Below, one piece after another: positions 27,354 through 35,965 of a stretch of 64,000 nt of DNA. The stretch comes from Jiella sonneratiae. GTDB taxonomy: Bacteria; Pseudomonadota; Alphaproteobacteria; Rhizobiales; Rhizobiaceae. The position numbers and the translations under genes are program-made. The notes under the pieces are model-generated. The model searched no databases. It was given only the letters and a program-made list of their open reading frames with translations, and was not told the origin of the DNA. The stretch covers positions 1 to 64,000 of the forward strand of contig NZ_JAFMPY010000003.1 of the NCBI RefSeq assembly GCF_017353515.1, read 5' to 3'. How positions within the stretch are numbered: position 1 is the stretch's first letter; each line of letters opens with the position of its first letter.

Positions 27354-27515
27354 GGGCAGCGCGTCCCGACGCGCGTCCGAAACCGTGAGAGCGCGATTGC
27401 CCCGGGCCTGAACTCATCCTGGGCCGAGCTTTCGGGTGAGTGCCAACCACGCTGCAGATCGCCGGAACGCAGCGCCCGCCATATCGGGAAGGTCCGGCGG
27501 GAGAGCGACGATCCG

Positions 27516-27965
27516 ATGCAGCACGATCTCACCGTTCGGCCGATCGAGGCGGGCGACGAAAGCGAGTGGCGCCGGCTCTGGACGGCCTATCTGGCATTCT
27601 ACGACAGCGTCGCGAGCGAGGACGTCTATCGATCGAGCTTTGCCCGGCTGATCGATCCTGGCGAACGCGACTGCCACGGCCTGCTCGCGGTCGTGGGCGG
27701 CCGGCCCGCCGGCCTCGTCCACTACCTCTACCATCGCCACATGTGGAAGCTGGAAGACGTCTGCTATCTGCAGGACCTCTATGCCGACCCCGAACTTCGC
27801 GGCAAGGGCGTCGGCCGTGCGCTGATCGAGGCCGTCTATGCCGCGGCGGACGCGAACGGAACGCCGACCGTCTATTGGATGACGCAGGAGTTCAATCACC
27901 CGGCGCGACGGCTCTACGACCGCATCGGCACCAAGACGCCCTTCATCAAGTACAACCGCTTCTGA
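27516..27965 (+). CDS. GNAT family N-acetyltransferase
   Basis: 149 aa, one GNAT domain. The acetyl-CoA pyrophosphate loop is RGKGVGRALIE (~residue 92), preceded by LQDLYADPEL, and the C-terminal NHPARRLYDRIG is typical. It starts with ATG at 27516. Substrate unknown. It lies between dapD and a phosphodiester glycosidase gene on the same strand, with 160- and 70-bp gaps, so co-transcription with dapD is possible but not evident. Confidence 0.87.
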   Translation: MQHDLTVRPIEAGDESEWRRLWTAYLAFYDSVASEDVYRSSFARLIDPGERDCHGLLAVVGGRPAGLVHYLYHRHMWKLEDVCYLQDLYADPELRGKGVGRALIEAVYAAADANGTPTVYWMTQEFNHPARRLYDRIGTKTPFIKYNRF

Positions 27966-28036
27966 GCGGAGCGTCGGCCCGGGCGAGTCCGGTCGTCGTC
28001 GTCACGACCCGCAACGCGCACGAGGAAACGACCGCC

Positions 28037-28792
28037 ATGCCATCGATGTTCGCCATGCCGCTTGCCGCGGCCGGCCTGCTCGGCCTGTTCCAGACGGTTC
28101 CCGCGCTGCCCGAAGGCCATGCCGGCCTCTGCCGCACCGAGACTGCGAAGCGCGTCGAATACATCGTCTGCGACGTGCCGCTCGATCGCTACCTGGTTTC
28201 GCTTCGGGCGCTCGATGCGGACGGCAGGCCCTACGAAACCTTCGAGGCGGTCAAGGCTTCGATGCCCGATCGAGAGGTCGCGCTGATCATGAATGCCGGC
28301 ATGTATCACGAGGACCGCCGGCCGGTCGGGCTCGCGGTCCAGGACGGCAGGGAACGCCACGCCGCCGTGCTCGGCACCGGCTCCGGCAACTATTCGCTGC
28401 GCCCGAACGGCGTCTTCTTCGTCGAGGACGGCCGCGCCCGGGTGATGGAATCGTCGCGCTACCTTGAGACCCGCCACCGGCCTGAACTCGCGACCCAGTC
28501 CGGCCCGATGCTCGTCGTCGACGGCAGGCTGCATCCGCGCTTCATCGAAGGGTCGGACAGTCTGAACGTCCGAAACGGCGTCTGCGCCCGCGAGGACGGC
28601 CGGGTCGTCAGCCTCGTCCTCTCGCGCACGCCGGTGAACTTCTGGGACTTCGGCGGCTTCTTCAAGGATCGGCTCGGCTGCCGGAACGCGCTGTTCTTCG
28701 ACGGCACGATCTCCAGCCTCTACTACCCGGCCGGCGGCATCGACTATCGCCGCGACCGGCTGGGCCCGATGCTCGTCGTCACGCCGCGATGA
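28037..28792 (+). CDS. Phosphodiester glycosidase family protein (DUF2233/NAGPA)
   Basis: 251 aa, likely exported (hydrophobic N-terminus SMFAMPLAAAGLLGLF). The NAGPA-type fold is recognised by ALIMNAGMYHEDRRPVGLAVQDG, SLRPNGVFFVEDG, ATQSGPMLVVDG, NVRNGVCAREDGRV and the final LFFDGTISSLYYP. Homologues hydrolyse phosphodiester-linked sugars (eukaryotic uncovering enzyme, bacterial YomE-like); the substrate in this envelope is unknown. Confidence 0.87.
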   Translation: MPSMFAMPLAAAGLLGLFQTVPALPEGHAGLCRTETAKRVEYIVCDVPLDRYLVSLRALDADGRPYETFEAVKASMPDREVALIMNAGMYHEDRRPVGLAVQDGRERHAAVLGTGSGNYSLRPNGVFFVEDGRARVMESSRYLETRHRPELATQSGPMLVVDGRLHPRFIEGSDSLNVRNGVCAREDGRVVSLVLSRTPVNFWDFGGFFKDRLGCRNALFFDGTISSLYYPAGGIDYRRDRLGPMLVVTPR

Positions 28793-28842
28793 GCGGCTGA
28801 GCGCCGAAAGACGAGCGGAAGTGTGCGGGAAGCTCCCGGCCC

Positions 28843-29973
28843 TCAGTCGGCGAGCGAGGGCCGGAGCGTCGGCACCGCCGCGTCGCCGTCGCCGAAGCGG
28901 GCGGCGAGGTTTTCGTCCCGCTCGCGCGTCCCGTCGGCCGGCGCTTCGGCGGGGGTGGGCACCTTTTTGGCGCCAGCGGCGACGCGGCCGCCCCGGGTGG
29001 ACGCGACGTCCGGGCGATCATGCTCGACAGTCACCTTGATCGAGCGCGGCACCGCCTCGACCGGAGCCGACCGCTCCGCATCCGTCACCGTCGTCGCGGC
29101 CGCTGGCCCGCCTGCGGCGGGGGCGAAGGCGGTGGCCTGGACGAGGCTCGCCGCGGCGCCGCCGCGGCGCTCCGCTTGCTGCCGGCTTGCCGCCCGGCCG
29201 GCCGAGGCCACCGTCGCCGCGTCTTCGGCGGCCGGCGCACGCTCGGCGATTCGCGTCGTCTCGATCCGTGCCGGGACGGCCTCGCCCGGTCCACGCCGGG
29301 CGACGTCGAGTTCGGCCATGTGGGCCTTGACCTTGGAGCAGTAGCTGCGGGCGGCGGCGGTCATGCGGGTGGTGCGGTGGCCGCCCTTGTATTTCATCGC
29401 CGTGCCGCAGACGTCGTGGCCGCTCTGCTCCCAGGCGCCCTTCAGATATTTCATGCCGTAGGTGAGATTGGTGTCGGCGTCGAGGAGGTCGCTGGCAGAG
29501 CCCGAAAAGCCGAGGCTGCGGGCGGTCGCCGGCTTGATCTGCGACAGGCCGTAGACGCCGGCGCCGCGGGCGCGGGGATTGTAGCGGCTCTCGACCCTGA
29601 CGACCGCGAAGGCAAGGGCCGGGGGAATGCCGTTCTCCTTGGCATGCTGGACGATCATCCTGTCGATCGCCGCGCTGCCGGAGATCGTGCCCGTCTCGGC
29701 CGATTTGCGCGCCTCGCGCGCCGCGATCACCCGGTCGGCCTTTTTGACACCGCCGGACTTGGCGTCGGTCTCCTGCGTCGCCGCCACCTGCCGGGCGTCG
29801 TCGTCGCCCGCGGCATCGTCCTCCTTGCCGGCGAAGGCGACGCCGAGCGGCGAGCCGCCCGGGCCGTCGGCGATGCATCCGGAGACGGCGAGAAGGGCCG
29901 CGAGCGCCATCGTGGATGCCGCAAGACGCGGCAGTGAAAGATCGATCGACCGATCCGTCCGGTGAAGCAGCAC
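28843..29973 (-). CDS. Lytic transglycosylase, SLT domain lipoprotein
   Basis: About 376 aa. A leader with lipobox AVSGC is followed by an Asp/Ala-rich linker and a lysozyme-like SLT domain: FAVVRVESRYNPRARGAGVYGLSQIKPATARSLGF, in which the Glu in RVES is catalytic, then NLTYGMKYLKG. The C-terminal ~140 residues are Ala/Pro-rich and low complexity. It cleaves peptidoglycan to 1,6-anhydro products at the envelope. A GTG at 29973 gives a proper positively charged leader; an ATG at 29910 would leave none, and the frame extends to 30060. Divergent from dapE. Confidence 0.85.
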   Translation of the reverse strand: MLLHRTDRSIDLSLPRLAASTMALAALLAVSGCIADGPGGSPLGVAFAGKEDDAAGDDDARQVAATQETDAKSGGVKKADRVIAAREARKSAETGTISGSAAIDRMIVQHAKENGIPPALAFAVVRVESRYNPRARGAGVYGLSQIKPATARSLGFSGSASDLLDADTNLTYGMKYLKGAWEQSGHDVCGTAMKYKGGHRTTRMTAAARSYCSKVKAHMAELDVARRGPGEAVPARIETTRIAERAPAAEDAATVASAGRAASRQQAERRGGAAASLVQATAFAPAAGGPAAATTVTDAERSAPVEAVPRSIKVTVEHDRPDVASTRGGRVAAGAKKVPTPAEAPADGTRERDENLAARFGDGDAAVPTLRPSLAD

Positions 29974-30129
29974 GTGAGCCCCCGCTCGAAATGTTCCCGC
30001 CTGCCGACTTCCGGGCCGATCGCGGCGCAATCGTGGCGAAGAGGTGGCGGCAGCCGTCAAACCTTAACGGATCGTCACCGAGACGGCGTCGCTGTGGCGG
30101 CGCGGCATCAACTCGGCTATTCCCGGACG

Positions 30130-31371
30130 ATGATGAAATCACCCATCCCTGACGCCGGGCCTGCCGCTTTCGCGGAAGAGATCGACCCGACCGACCCCGT
30201 CGCCGTCCTCGCCGGGCTGATCCGCTGCCCGTCGGTGACGCCTGAGGAGGGGGGCGCGCTCGCCTTGCTCGAGAGGCTGCTCGGGAGCGAAGGCTTCACG
30301 GTGGCGCGGCCGGTCTTCACCGAGCCGGGGACGCCGCCGGTGGAGAACCTCTTCGCGGCGATCGGCGTCGCCGGACCGCATCTCGTCTTCGCCGGCCATA
30401 CCGACGTCGTGCCGCCGGGCGATCCGGCGGAATGGCGCCACGACCCCTTCGGCGCGGTCGTCGAGGACGGGGAGATGATCGGCCGCGGCGCGGTCGACAT
30501 GAAGGGCGGCATCGCCGCCTTCGTGGCCGCCTTCGCGCGCTATCGCCGCCGGCATGGCCTGCCGCCGGGAAGGCTGTCCTTCCTCGTCACCGGCGACGAG
30601 GAGGGGCCCGGCATCAACGGCACGGCGAAGCTGCTCGACTGGGCGAAGGCGAAGGGAGAGCGCTTCACCGCCTGCCTCGTCGGCGAGCCGACCAACCCCG
30701 AGGCGCTCGGCGAGATGATCAAGATCGGCCGCCGCGGCTCGCTGTCCTGCGAGGTGCGGGTGATCGGCCGGCAGGGTCACGCGGCCTATCCGCATCTGGC
30801 CGACAATCCGGTGGCAAGCGCCGTCCAGATCGCCGACGCGCTCCTCGCCGAACCGCTCGACGGCGGGACGGAGGCCTTCCAGCCGTCCAATCTCGAGATC
30901 ACCGCGATCGAGACGGGCAATCCTTCCGTCAACGTCATCGCGTCGCGCTGCTCGATCTTCTTCAACGTCCGCTTCAACGACCGATGGTCGGTCCCGACGC
31001 TGAAGGCCGAACTCGAGGGACGAATCGCCCGCGGCGCCGCCGCAGAGCGGCTGCGGAAAGGAAGGTCGGCCGCCGGCTACGAACTTTTCTGGCGCGAGCC
31101 GCCGTCGGAGGCCTTCCTGACCGAATCGGGCGGCTTGACCGAGGCGCTGGTCGCGGCTGTCGTCGCTGTGACCGGCCGCCGGCCGGAACTTTCCACCTCG
31201 GGCGGCACCTCGGATGCACGCTTCATCAAGGATCATTGTCCGGTGGTGGAATTCGGGCTTGTCGGGAAGACCATGCATATGTCCAATGAGCGGGTCGCCT
31301 TGTCCGATCTCCGGGGACTGACGGATGTCTATGAAGCCCTCATTTCCCGCTGGTTCGCCGCCAACGCCTGA
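30130..31371 (+). CDS. dapE: Succinyl-diaminopimelate desuccinylase
   Basis: 413 aa zinc-dependent M20 peptidase-family enzyme of the lysine/DAP pathway. The first metal His is in FAGHTDVVPPGD, the second site is GRGAVDMKGGIAAF, the catalytic pair is in TGDEEGPGINGT, and the dimerisation domain and a terminal His (GKTMHMSNE) are present. Longer than many DapE (~380 aa) because of an N-terminal extension (MMKSPIPDAGPAAFAEEID). The 3' end overlaps the next gene by 47 bp. Confidence 0.93.
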   Translation: MMKSPIPDAGPAAFAEEIDPTDPVAVLAGLIRCPSVTPEEGGALALLERLLGSEGFTVARPVFTEPGTPPVENLFAAIGVAGPHLVFAGHTDVVPPGDPAEWRHDPFGAVVEDGEMIGRGAVDMKGGIAAFVAAFARYRRRHGLPPGRLSFLVTGDEEGPGINGTAKLLDWAKAKGERFTACLVGEPTNPEALGEMIKIGRRGSLSCEVRVIGRQGHAAYPHLADNPVASAVQIADALLAEPLDGGTEAFQPSNLEITAIETGNPSVNVIASRCSIFFNVRFNDRWSVPTLKAELEGRIARGAAAERLRKGRSAAGYELFWREPPSEAFLTESGGLTEALVAAVVAVTGRRPELSTSGGTSDARFIKDHCPVVEFGLVGKTMHMSNERVALSDLRGLTDVYEALISRWFAANA

Positions 31372-31966
31372 TTTCGTGCCGAATTTTTCGGAAATCGTCC
31401 GGTATTTCTCCGGCGCATTCCTGCTGATGGCCGGCAAGCCCGAGGGTCTGCGCCGGCTCGACCTGTCGGCCGACGGCTTCTGGCAGTCCTTCGCGTCGGT
31501 GATCGTCGCCATGCCGCCGCTCGCTCTGTCCTGGCTCGCCTACGAGCTCAGCGGCGGCCATGCGCCGACGGGCGAGAGGAGCGGCGTCGTGATCTACGGC
31601 GCCCATGCCTTCGCGGACATCCTTGCCTGGCTGCTGCCGGTCTTCATTTTGATGATCGTTGCCCGGCGCATCGGCTATTCGAAGAAGATCGTGCCGCTGG
31701 TGGTCGCCTTTAACTGGGGCGGCGCGCTGCTTTCCTGGGCAGTGGTGCCGTACTGGGTGGTGATCATCCTGTTCGGCCCGAACGAGGCGACCGCGCTTCT
31801 CGGCCTGCTGGTCACCATCGCGACGGTGACCCTCACCGTGCGGCTGCTCTATTTCGCCCTCGGCCGCGACTTTCCGGCCGCCGTCGCCATCACCGTCATG
31901 ATGGTCGTCGCCTATCTCATGAGCTACGGCGCGGTGATGGACGTCACCGGCGTGCCGCTGGTGTAA
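31325..31966 (+). CDS. Polytopic membrane protein downstream of dapE
   Basis: 213 aa with about five hydrophobic segments (VIVAMPPLALSWLAY, ADILAWLLPVFILMIVA, VPYWVVIILFG, LLGLLVTIATVTLTV, AVAITVMMVVAYLMSY). The family is not recognised with certainty; a similar protein often follows dapE in rhizobia. It starts inside dapE in another frame (47-bp overlap), implying translational coupling. The start could also be the ATG at 31331. Its stop is followed by a perfect palindromic terminator. Confidence 0.75.
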   Translation: MSMKPSFPAGSPPTPDFVPNFSEIVRYFSGAFLLMAGKPEGLRRLDLSADGFWQSFASVIVAMPPLALSWLAYELSGGHAPTGERSGVVIYGAHAFADILAWLLPVFILMIVARRIGYSKKIVPLVVAFNWGGALLSWAVVPYWVVIILFGPNEATALLGLLVTIATVTLTVRLLYFALGRDFPAAVAITVMMVVAYLMSYGAVMDVTGVPLV

Positions 31967-31971
31967 GACAC

Positions 31972-32003
31972 GCCGGGCCGGAGCGTCGACGCTCCGGCCC
32001 GGC
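31972..32003. terminator. Bidirectional terminator, perfect 32-bp palindrome
   Basis: GCCGGGCCGGAGCGTC is followed at once by its exact reverse complement. It lies 5 bp past the membrane-protein stop and 15 bp past the convergent aldo/keto reductase stop, ideal for ending both transcripts. No T-run is present on either side. Confidence 0.7.
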
Positions 32004-32018
32004 AGGATCGCGCCCTCG

Positions 32019-32885
32019 TCAGCCGCCGATCAGGTCGAGTTCCGCCACCGTCTCCGCCGGCAGTTCGATCTCGGCCGCGGCGAGGTTTTCGCGAAGATGC
32101 GCGAGGGAACACGTCCCCGGGATCAGAAGGACGTTGTCCGAGCGCCGGAGCAGCCAGGCGAGCGCCACCTGCATCTCCGTATGGCCGAGCCCCGTCGCCA
32201 CCCTGGACAGCGTTTCCGACTGCAGCGGCGAGAAGCCGCCGAGCGGAAAGAACGGCACATAGGCGATGCCGTCCCGCGCCAGCGCATCGACCAGCCCGTC
32301 GTCGTTTCGGTGGGCGAGGTTGTACTGATTCTGCACGCAGACGATTTCGGCGATCCGCCGGCCCTCGGCGACCTGCGCCGGGGTGACGTTGGAAAGGCCG
32401 ATGTGCCTGACGAGGCCCTGGCGCTGCAGGTCCGCGAGCGCGGTCATCGGTGCCTCGATCGAGCCCTCGGCCGGGCCGTGGACATCGAACATGATCCGCA
32501 GATTGACGACATCCATCGCGTCGAGGCCGAGGTTTCTCAGATTGTCCTCGACCGCGCTCCTCAGATCGGCCGGCTTGTCGGCAAGGTTCCAGGAGCCGTC
32601 CGGGCCGCGCCGGGCGCCGATCTTGGTGACGATGGTGAGATCCTCCGGATAGGGGAAAAGCGCTTTGCGGATGATCTCGTTGGTGACGTGCGGGCCGTAG
32701 AAGTCGCTGGTGTCGATGTGGTCGACGCCGGCTTTAACCGCGGCGCGGAGCACCGCGACCGCCCCGGGGCGGTCCCTGGGCGGGCCGAAGACGCCGGGGC
32801 CGGCGAGCTGCATCGCCCCGTAGCCCATGCGTTTCACGGGTCTGTCGCCGAGTCTGAAGGTTCCGGCTTTCGAAAGGTCGGTCAT
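32019..32885 (-). CDS. Aldo/keto reductase (YdbC-like)
   Basis: 288 aa TIM-barrel NADPH-dependent reductase. It has the family's active-site Asp and Tyr in HIDTSDFYG and Lys in VTKIG. The canonical catalytic His position (usually LxxYQLH) reads MDVVNLR, as in the YdbC/pyridoxal-reductase-like branch. The cofactor block LLIPGTCSLAHLREN is present. Divergent from the LysR gene at 32982 by about 96 bp, the classic arrangement of a LysR regulator and its target. Confidence 0.9.
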   Translation of the reverse strand: MTDLSKAGTFRLGDRPVKRMGYGAMQLAGPGVFGPPRDRPGAVAVLRAAVKAGVDHIDTSDFYGPHVTNEIIRKALFPYPEDLTIVTKIGARRGPDGSWNLADKPADLRSAVEDNLRNLGLDAMDVVNLRIMFDVHGPAEGSIEAPMTALADLQRQGLVRHIGLSNVTPAQVAEGRRIAEIVCVQNQYNLAHRNDDGLVDALARDGIAYVPFFPLGGFSPLQSETLSRVATGLGHTEMQVALAWLLRRSDNVLLIPGTCSLAHLRENLAAAEIELPAETVAELDLIGG

Positions 32886-32981
32886 GGTCGAACTCCTCTT
32901 TTGTCCGGTTTCCTAGCTAGGCCCTTCCGCTGTGTGCGATAAGCGAGGATGATCCGCACGGGTCGTGCGGAAGGGCGAACG

Positions 32982-33884
32982 ATGACCGATCTGGCCGATC
33001 TTCAGGAATTCCTCGCGGTGGTGCGTGCCGGCGGCTTTCGCGATGCGGCGCGCGCTACCGGCAAGAGCGCCTCCGGCCTGTCGGAAGCAGTTCGCCGGCT
33101 GGAGGCTCGGCTCGACGTCAGGCTGCTCAACCGGACCACCCGCAGCGTCGCGCCGACAGAGGCGGGGCGGCGGCTGATGGAGCGGCTCGGTCCGGCGCTC
33201 CTGGAGGTCGAGGCGGCACTCGACGTCGTCAACCGGTTCCGCGACCGGCCGGCCGGGACGCTGAAGCTCAACGTGCCCGTCGCCGTGGCGCGGCTCGTCC
33301 TGCCGAAGATCGTGCCGGGTTTCCTCGCCGCCTTTCCCGACATCCGGCTCGAGGTGATCTGCGAGGACAGCTTCGTCGACGTCCTGGCGGAGGGATGCGA
33401 CGCCGGCATCCGCTACGACGAGCGGCTGGAGCAGGACATGGTCGCCGTGCCGATCGGCCCGCGCATGCAGAAAATGGCGGTGGCGGCCGCGCCGGCCTAT
33501 CTCGACCGCGTCGGGCGGCCGGAACATCCGCGCGATCTCCTCGCCCATCGATGCATTCTCGGCCGGTTCCGCGGCGGCGCGCTGACAACGCCCTGGGAGT
33601 TCGAAAGGGCCGGCGAGACGGTCAAGGTCGAGGTCTCGGGACCGCTGATCGCCTCGACGGGCGGCGGCATCGATCTTGCCGTCGACGCCGCGGTCGAAGG
33701 CGCGGGCGTTATCGGGCTGTTCGAGGAGTGGCTCCGCCCGCCGCTCGATGACGGCCGGCTCGAACCGGTGCTCGAAGACTGGTGGCAGAGCTTTTCCGGG
33801 CCGTTTCTCTACTATCCGGGCCGAAAGCACCTGCCGGCGCCGCTCCGGGCATTCGTGGATTTTGCGAGGGGGATGCGGTGGTGA
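32982..33884 (+). CDS. LysR family transcriptional regulator
   Basis: 300 aa. N-terminal winged helix-turn-helix (LQEFLAVVRAGGFRDAARAT, then LSEAVRRLEARLDVRLLNRTTR) and C-terminal effector-binding domain (LKLNVPVAVARLVLPKIVPGFL, then RYDERLEQDMVAVPIG). The start at 32982 matches the fold start and has AAGGGCG 6 nt upstream. It probably regulates the divergent aldo/keto reductase gene. The effector is unknown. Confidence 0.93.
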   Translation: MTDLADLQEFLAVVRAGGFRDAARATGKSASGLSEAVRRLEARLDVRLLNRTTRSVAPTEAGRRLMERLGPALLEVEAALDVVNRFRDRPAGTLKLNVPVAVARLVLPKIVPGFLAAFPDIRLEVICEDSFVDVLAEGCDAGIRYDERLEQDMVAVPIGPRMQKMAVAAAPAYLDRVGRPEHPRDLLAHRCILGRFRGGALTTPWEFERAGETVKVEVSGPLIASTGGGIDLAVDAAVEGAGVIGLFEEWLRPPLDDGRLEPVLEDWWQSFSGPFLYYPGRKHLPAPLRAFVDFARGMRW

Positions 33885-34077
33885 GCGCCACGTCTCCGGC
33901 TCGGGATGGTGGTCGCCATGCGTCGCGGTCGTGATTCAGGGCAACATCCCGTCGAGCTCAGCGCGATCCTGATTCTCGATGGTCGTGGATCTTGATCGGC
34001 GCATCGTGTTATCTCTAGCTGCAATCTTTCAAGACTCAACGCAGGTCGGAATCAATCTTTCCTGGAGGGTGTGCGAC

Positions 34078-34548
34078 ATGTCAGACGACGATACGAGTCG
34101 ACCTGGCGTCGCTCGGGCACCTCCTGCCGCGACGGTCCGTTCCTCCATGTTCGGCGCTCCCTCGCTGCCTCCCGGCCATTCCCTTCTGTCACTTGACATC
34201 GGAGGGATGCGGATCAACCTCATCGTCGAGCCCGTCGACAAACCCATGCTGAGGCAGCGGTTGAGAGAACTCGCGCGGCGAGAAAAGCGACGAGCGAACA
34301 GCGCTGGAAATGCAGCACAGACCGCTCAGCAGGTGGGAATTGGAATCGGTGGAGCACTTGCAGCCGGCGGAGGGGTGGCGATGGCGACCGTCGCCTCACC
34401 GTTCGTTCTGGGTGCGGCCGTGGTGACAGCGACGGGGGCCGGCATACTCATGCTGGGCCTCGGAATATCCCACTGGATGAATGCCAAGAAGTTTGCGCAC
34501 GAAGAAAAGGTCGACCGGTACCAGGATGCCGTAGAGGAGTTGCAATGA
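34078..34548 (+). CDS. Small glycine-rich membrane protein of unknown family
   Basis: 156 aa, not recognised. A soluble, Pro/Ser-containing N-terminus (residues 1-60) and a basic helix rich in Arg (MLRQRLRELARREKRRAN) precede a long hydrophobic stretch of ~50 residues with repeated small residues (GIGIGGALAAGGGVAMATV; VVTATGAGILMLGLGISH), consistent with two packed helices of glycine-zipper type. It ends with a charged helix (KKFAHEEKVDRYQDAVEELQ). It starts at 34078 after GGAGGG. Its TGA overlaps the ATG of the next gene (ATGA), so the two are translated together. Base composition is less GC-rich than the neighbours. Confidence 0.72.
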   Translation: MSDDDTSRPGVARAPPAATVRSSMFGAPSLPPGHSLLSLDIGGMRINLIVEPVDKPMLRQRLRELARREKRRANSAGNAAQTAQQVGIGIGGALAAGGGVAMATVASPFVLGAAVVTATGAGILMLGLGISHWMNAKKFAHEEKVDRYQDAVEELQ

Positions 34549-34736
34549 ATGCTTTTTCCGCCACTTCCATCGCACTTCCAGTCCTTGGTGTGACCATCGG
34601 GCTGTTCGCGCTGATCGTGCTCGTGCTCTTGGCGAGAAAGGTGAGTCGAGACTCCGACGAGAGCGTCTGGGAGGAACAGAACCTCTTCCGCGATCTCTTC
34701 GAAAGCCAGAAAGGCTCGCGTGAGCCGTCAAGCTGA
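34545..34736 (+). CDS. 63-aa single-pass membrane protein, partner of preceding gene
   Basis: 63 aa, not recognised. One N-terminal transmembrane helix (IALPVLGVTIGLFALIVLVLLA) and an acidic, charged cytoplasmic tail (SRDSDESVWEEQNLF). It starts by a 4-bp ATGA overlap with the 156-aa membrane gene, forming a two-gene unit between a LysR gene and truA. Nothing else in the neighbourhood suggests its role. Confidence 0.68.
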   Translation: MNAFSATSIALPVLGVTIGLFALIVLVLLARKVSRDSDESVWEEQNLFRDLFESQKGSREPSS

Positions 34737-34877
34737 CAAGATCGCCGAAGCCGGTCAGCGTTGCTTTCCATACGGGCGACGAAGAGAAGCCGGCATCACC
34801 GCAGCCGGAAGGATTGACCTTTCGCCTGCATATTGCCCGAGTCTCCGGTCTGCTCTCGATCAACCCGGCGGCCTTTA

Positions 34878-35657
34878 TCATGCTTCATACGCCGGCAGCG
34901 TCCGCTTCGGCGCGTTGCCGTATTCGATCTTCGTCAGATAAAGCCCGTCCGGCGGCGCAACCGGGCCGCAGCGCGTGCGGTCCCTGGCATCGAGGGCCGC
35001 GACGACGTCCGCCGTCGTCCAGCGGTGTTCGCCGACGAGCTTCAGCGTGCCGGCGAAGGAGCGGATCTGGTTGTGCAGGAAGGACTGGGCCATGGCGGTG
35101 ATGTGCACCTCGTCGCCGGGGCCCTTCGTCACCGAGAGTTCCTCCAGCGTGCGGATCGGGTTCTTCGCCTGGCAGTGGGTGGAGCGGAAGGTGTTGAAGT
35201 CGTGGGTGCCGACGAGTGCCTGGGCGGCCTCGTGCATGGCGGCGACGTCGAGCGTCTTCCAGACCCACCAGACCTTGCCGCGATCGACGGCGGGGGGCGC
35301 CCGGCGATTGAAGATCCGGTAGAGATACCAGCGCTTTCGCGCCGAGAACCTGGCGTCGAAATCGGCCCCGACGCGCTCCGCTGCAACGACCGAGACGAGC
35401 TCGTCGCGGATATGGGCGTTGAGCGCGTCGCGCACCGTGTCTTCCGGCCAGTCGCGCGCGAGGTCGACATGCGCCACCTGGCCGGTGGCGTGGACGCCGG
35501 CGTCGGTGCGGCCGGCGCCGAACAGCGTCACTGTCTCTTTCGTGAAGCCGCGGATGCCGGTCTCGATCACCTCCTGGACGGAAAGCCCGTTGTCCTGCCG
35601 CTGCCAGCCGCAATAGGGCCGGCCGTCATATTCGATGGTGAGCTTGTAGCGGGGCAT
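34878..35657 (-). CDS. truA: tRNA pseudouridine(38-40) synthase TruA
   Basis: 259 aa. It isomerises uridines 38-40 in the tRNA anticodon arm. N-terminal [18 protein letters not shown] and the catalytic Asp block [17 protein letters not shown] are diagnostic. The C-terminal [17 protein letters not shown] completes the fold. Length is typical. Repeat copy B lies just upstream of the start codon. Confidence 0.96.
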   Translation of the reverse strand: MPRYKLTIEYDGRPYCGWQRQDNGLSVQEVIETGIRGFTKETVTLFGAGRTDAGVHATGQVAHVDLARDWPEDTVRDALNAHIRDELVSVVAAERVGADFDARFSARKRWYLYRIFNRRAPPAVDRGKVWWVWKTLDVAAMHEAAQALVGTHDFNTFRSTHCQAKNPIRTLEELSVTKGPGDEVHITAMAQSFLHNQIRSFAGTLKLVGEHRWTTADVVAALDARDRTRCGPVAPPDGLYLTKIEYGNAPKRTLPAYEA

Positions 35658-35961
35658 CGGCAGGCCTTGCGGAAGGTCGGGGCACGGGCGCAGTCACGAC
35701 GATCGCCATCGACGGCGCCCGAAGCGCGGGTCTCGCCGACTGGCATCTGCCGCCGGCCCGCGCGCCGGCGTTCCATACGTTCTCCGGCGGTCGTTCTCTC
35801 GTGGTCCGATTCCGACATTTGGTAGCGTCCTGTGGAGACCGCGCAGCAAATGTCGGAATCGAAAGACCACGAGCCATCATTATGATCCTACTGGATTTTT
35901 CGAATTTGACATTCGATACGTCGCCTCACCCGATCGGGACTCAAATGTCAAATTCAATCCA
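35658..35961. other. 304-bp spacer upstream of truA, mostly repeat copy B
   Basis: The right-hand part (35798-35961 and into the next gene's stop) is the two-hairpin element. The left ~140 bp next to truA must hold the truA promoter; nothing distinctive is visible there. No gene is seen. Confidence 0.6.
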
Positions 35962-35965
35962 TTAG
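35798..35965 (+). repeat. Two-hairpin dispersed element, copy B (MITE-like)
   Basis: Same architecture and orientation as copy A at 13761-13930, with near-identical loops. Hairpin 1 (35798-35873) has outer arms CTCGTGGTC/GACCACGAG, where copy A has CTAGTGGTC/GACCACTAG. The A-T to C-G change is compensated on both sides. The inner arm CGATTCCGACATTTG/CAAATGTCGGAATCG is perfect over 15 bp. Hairpin 2 again has GAATTTGACATT-type arms. The right end (CCATTAG) contains the stop codon of the adjoining gene. Confidence 0.85.
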
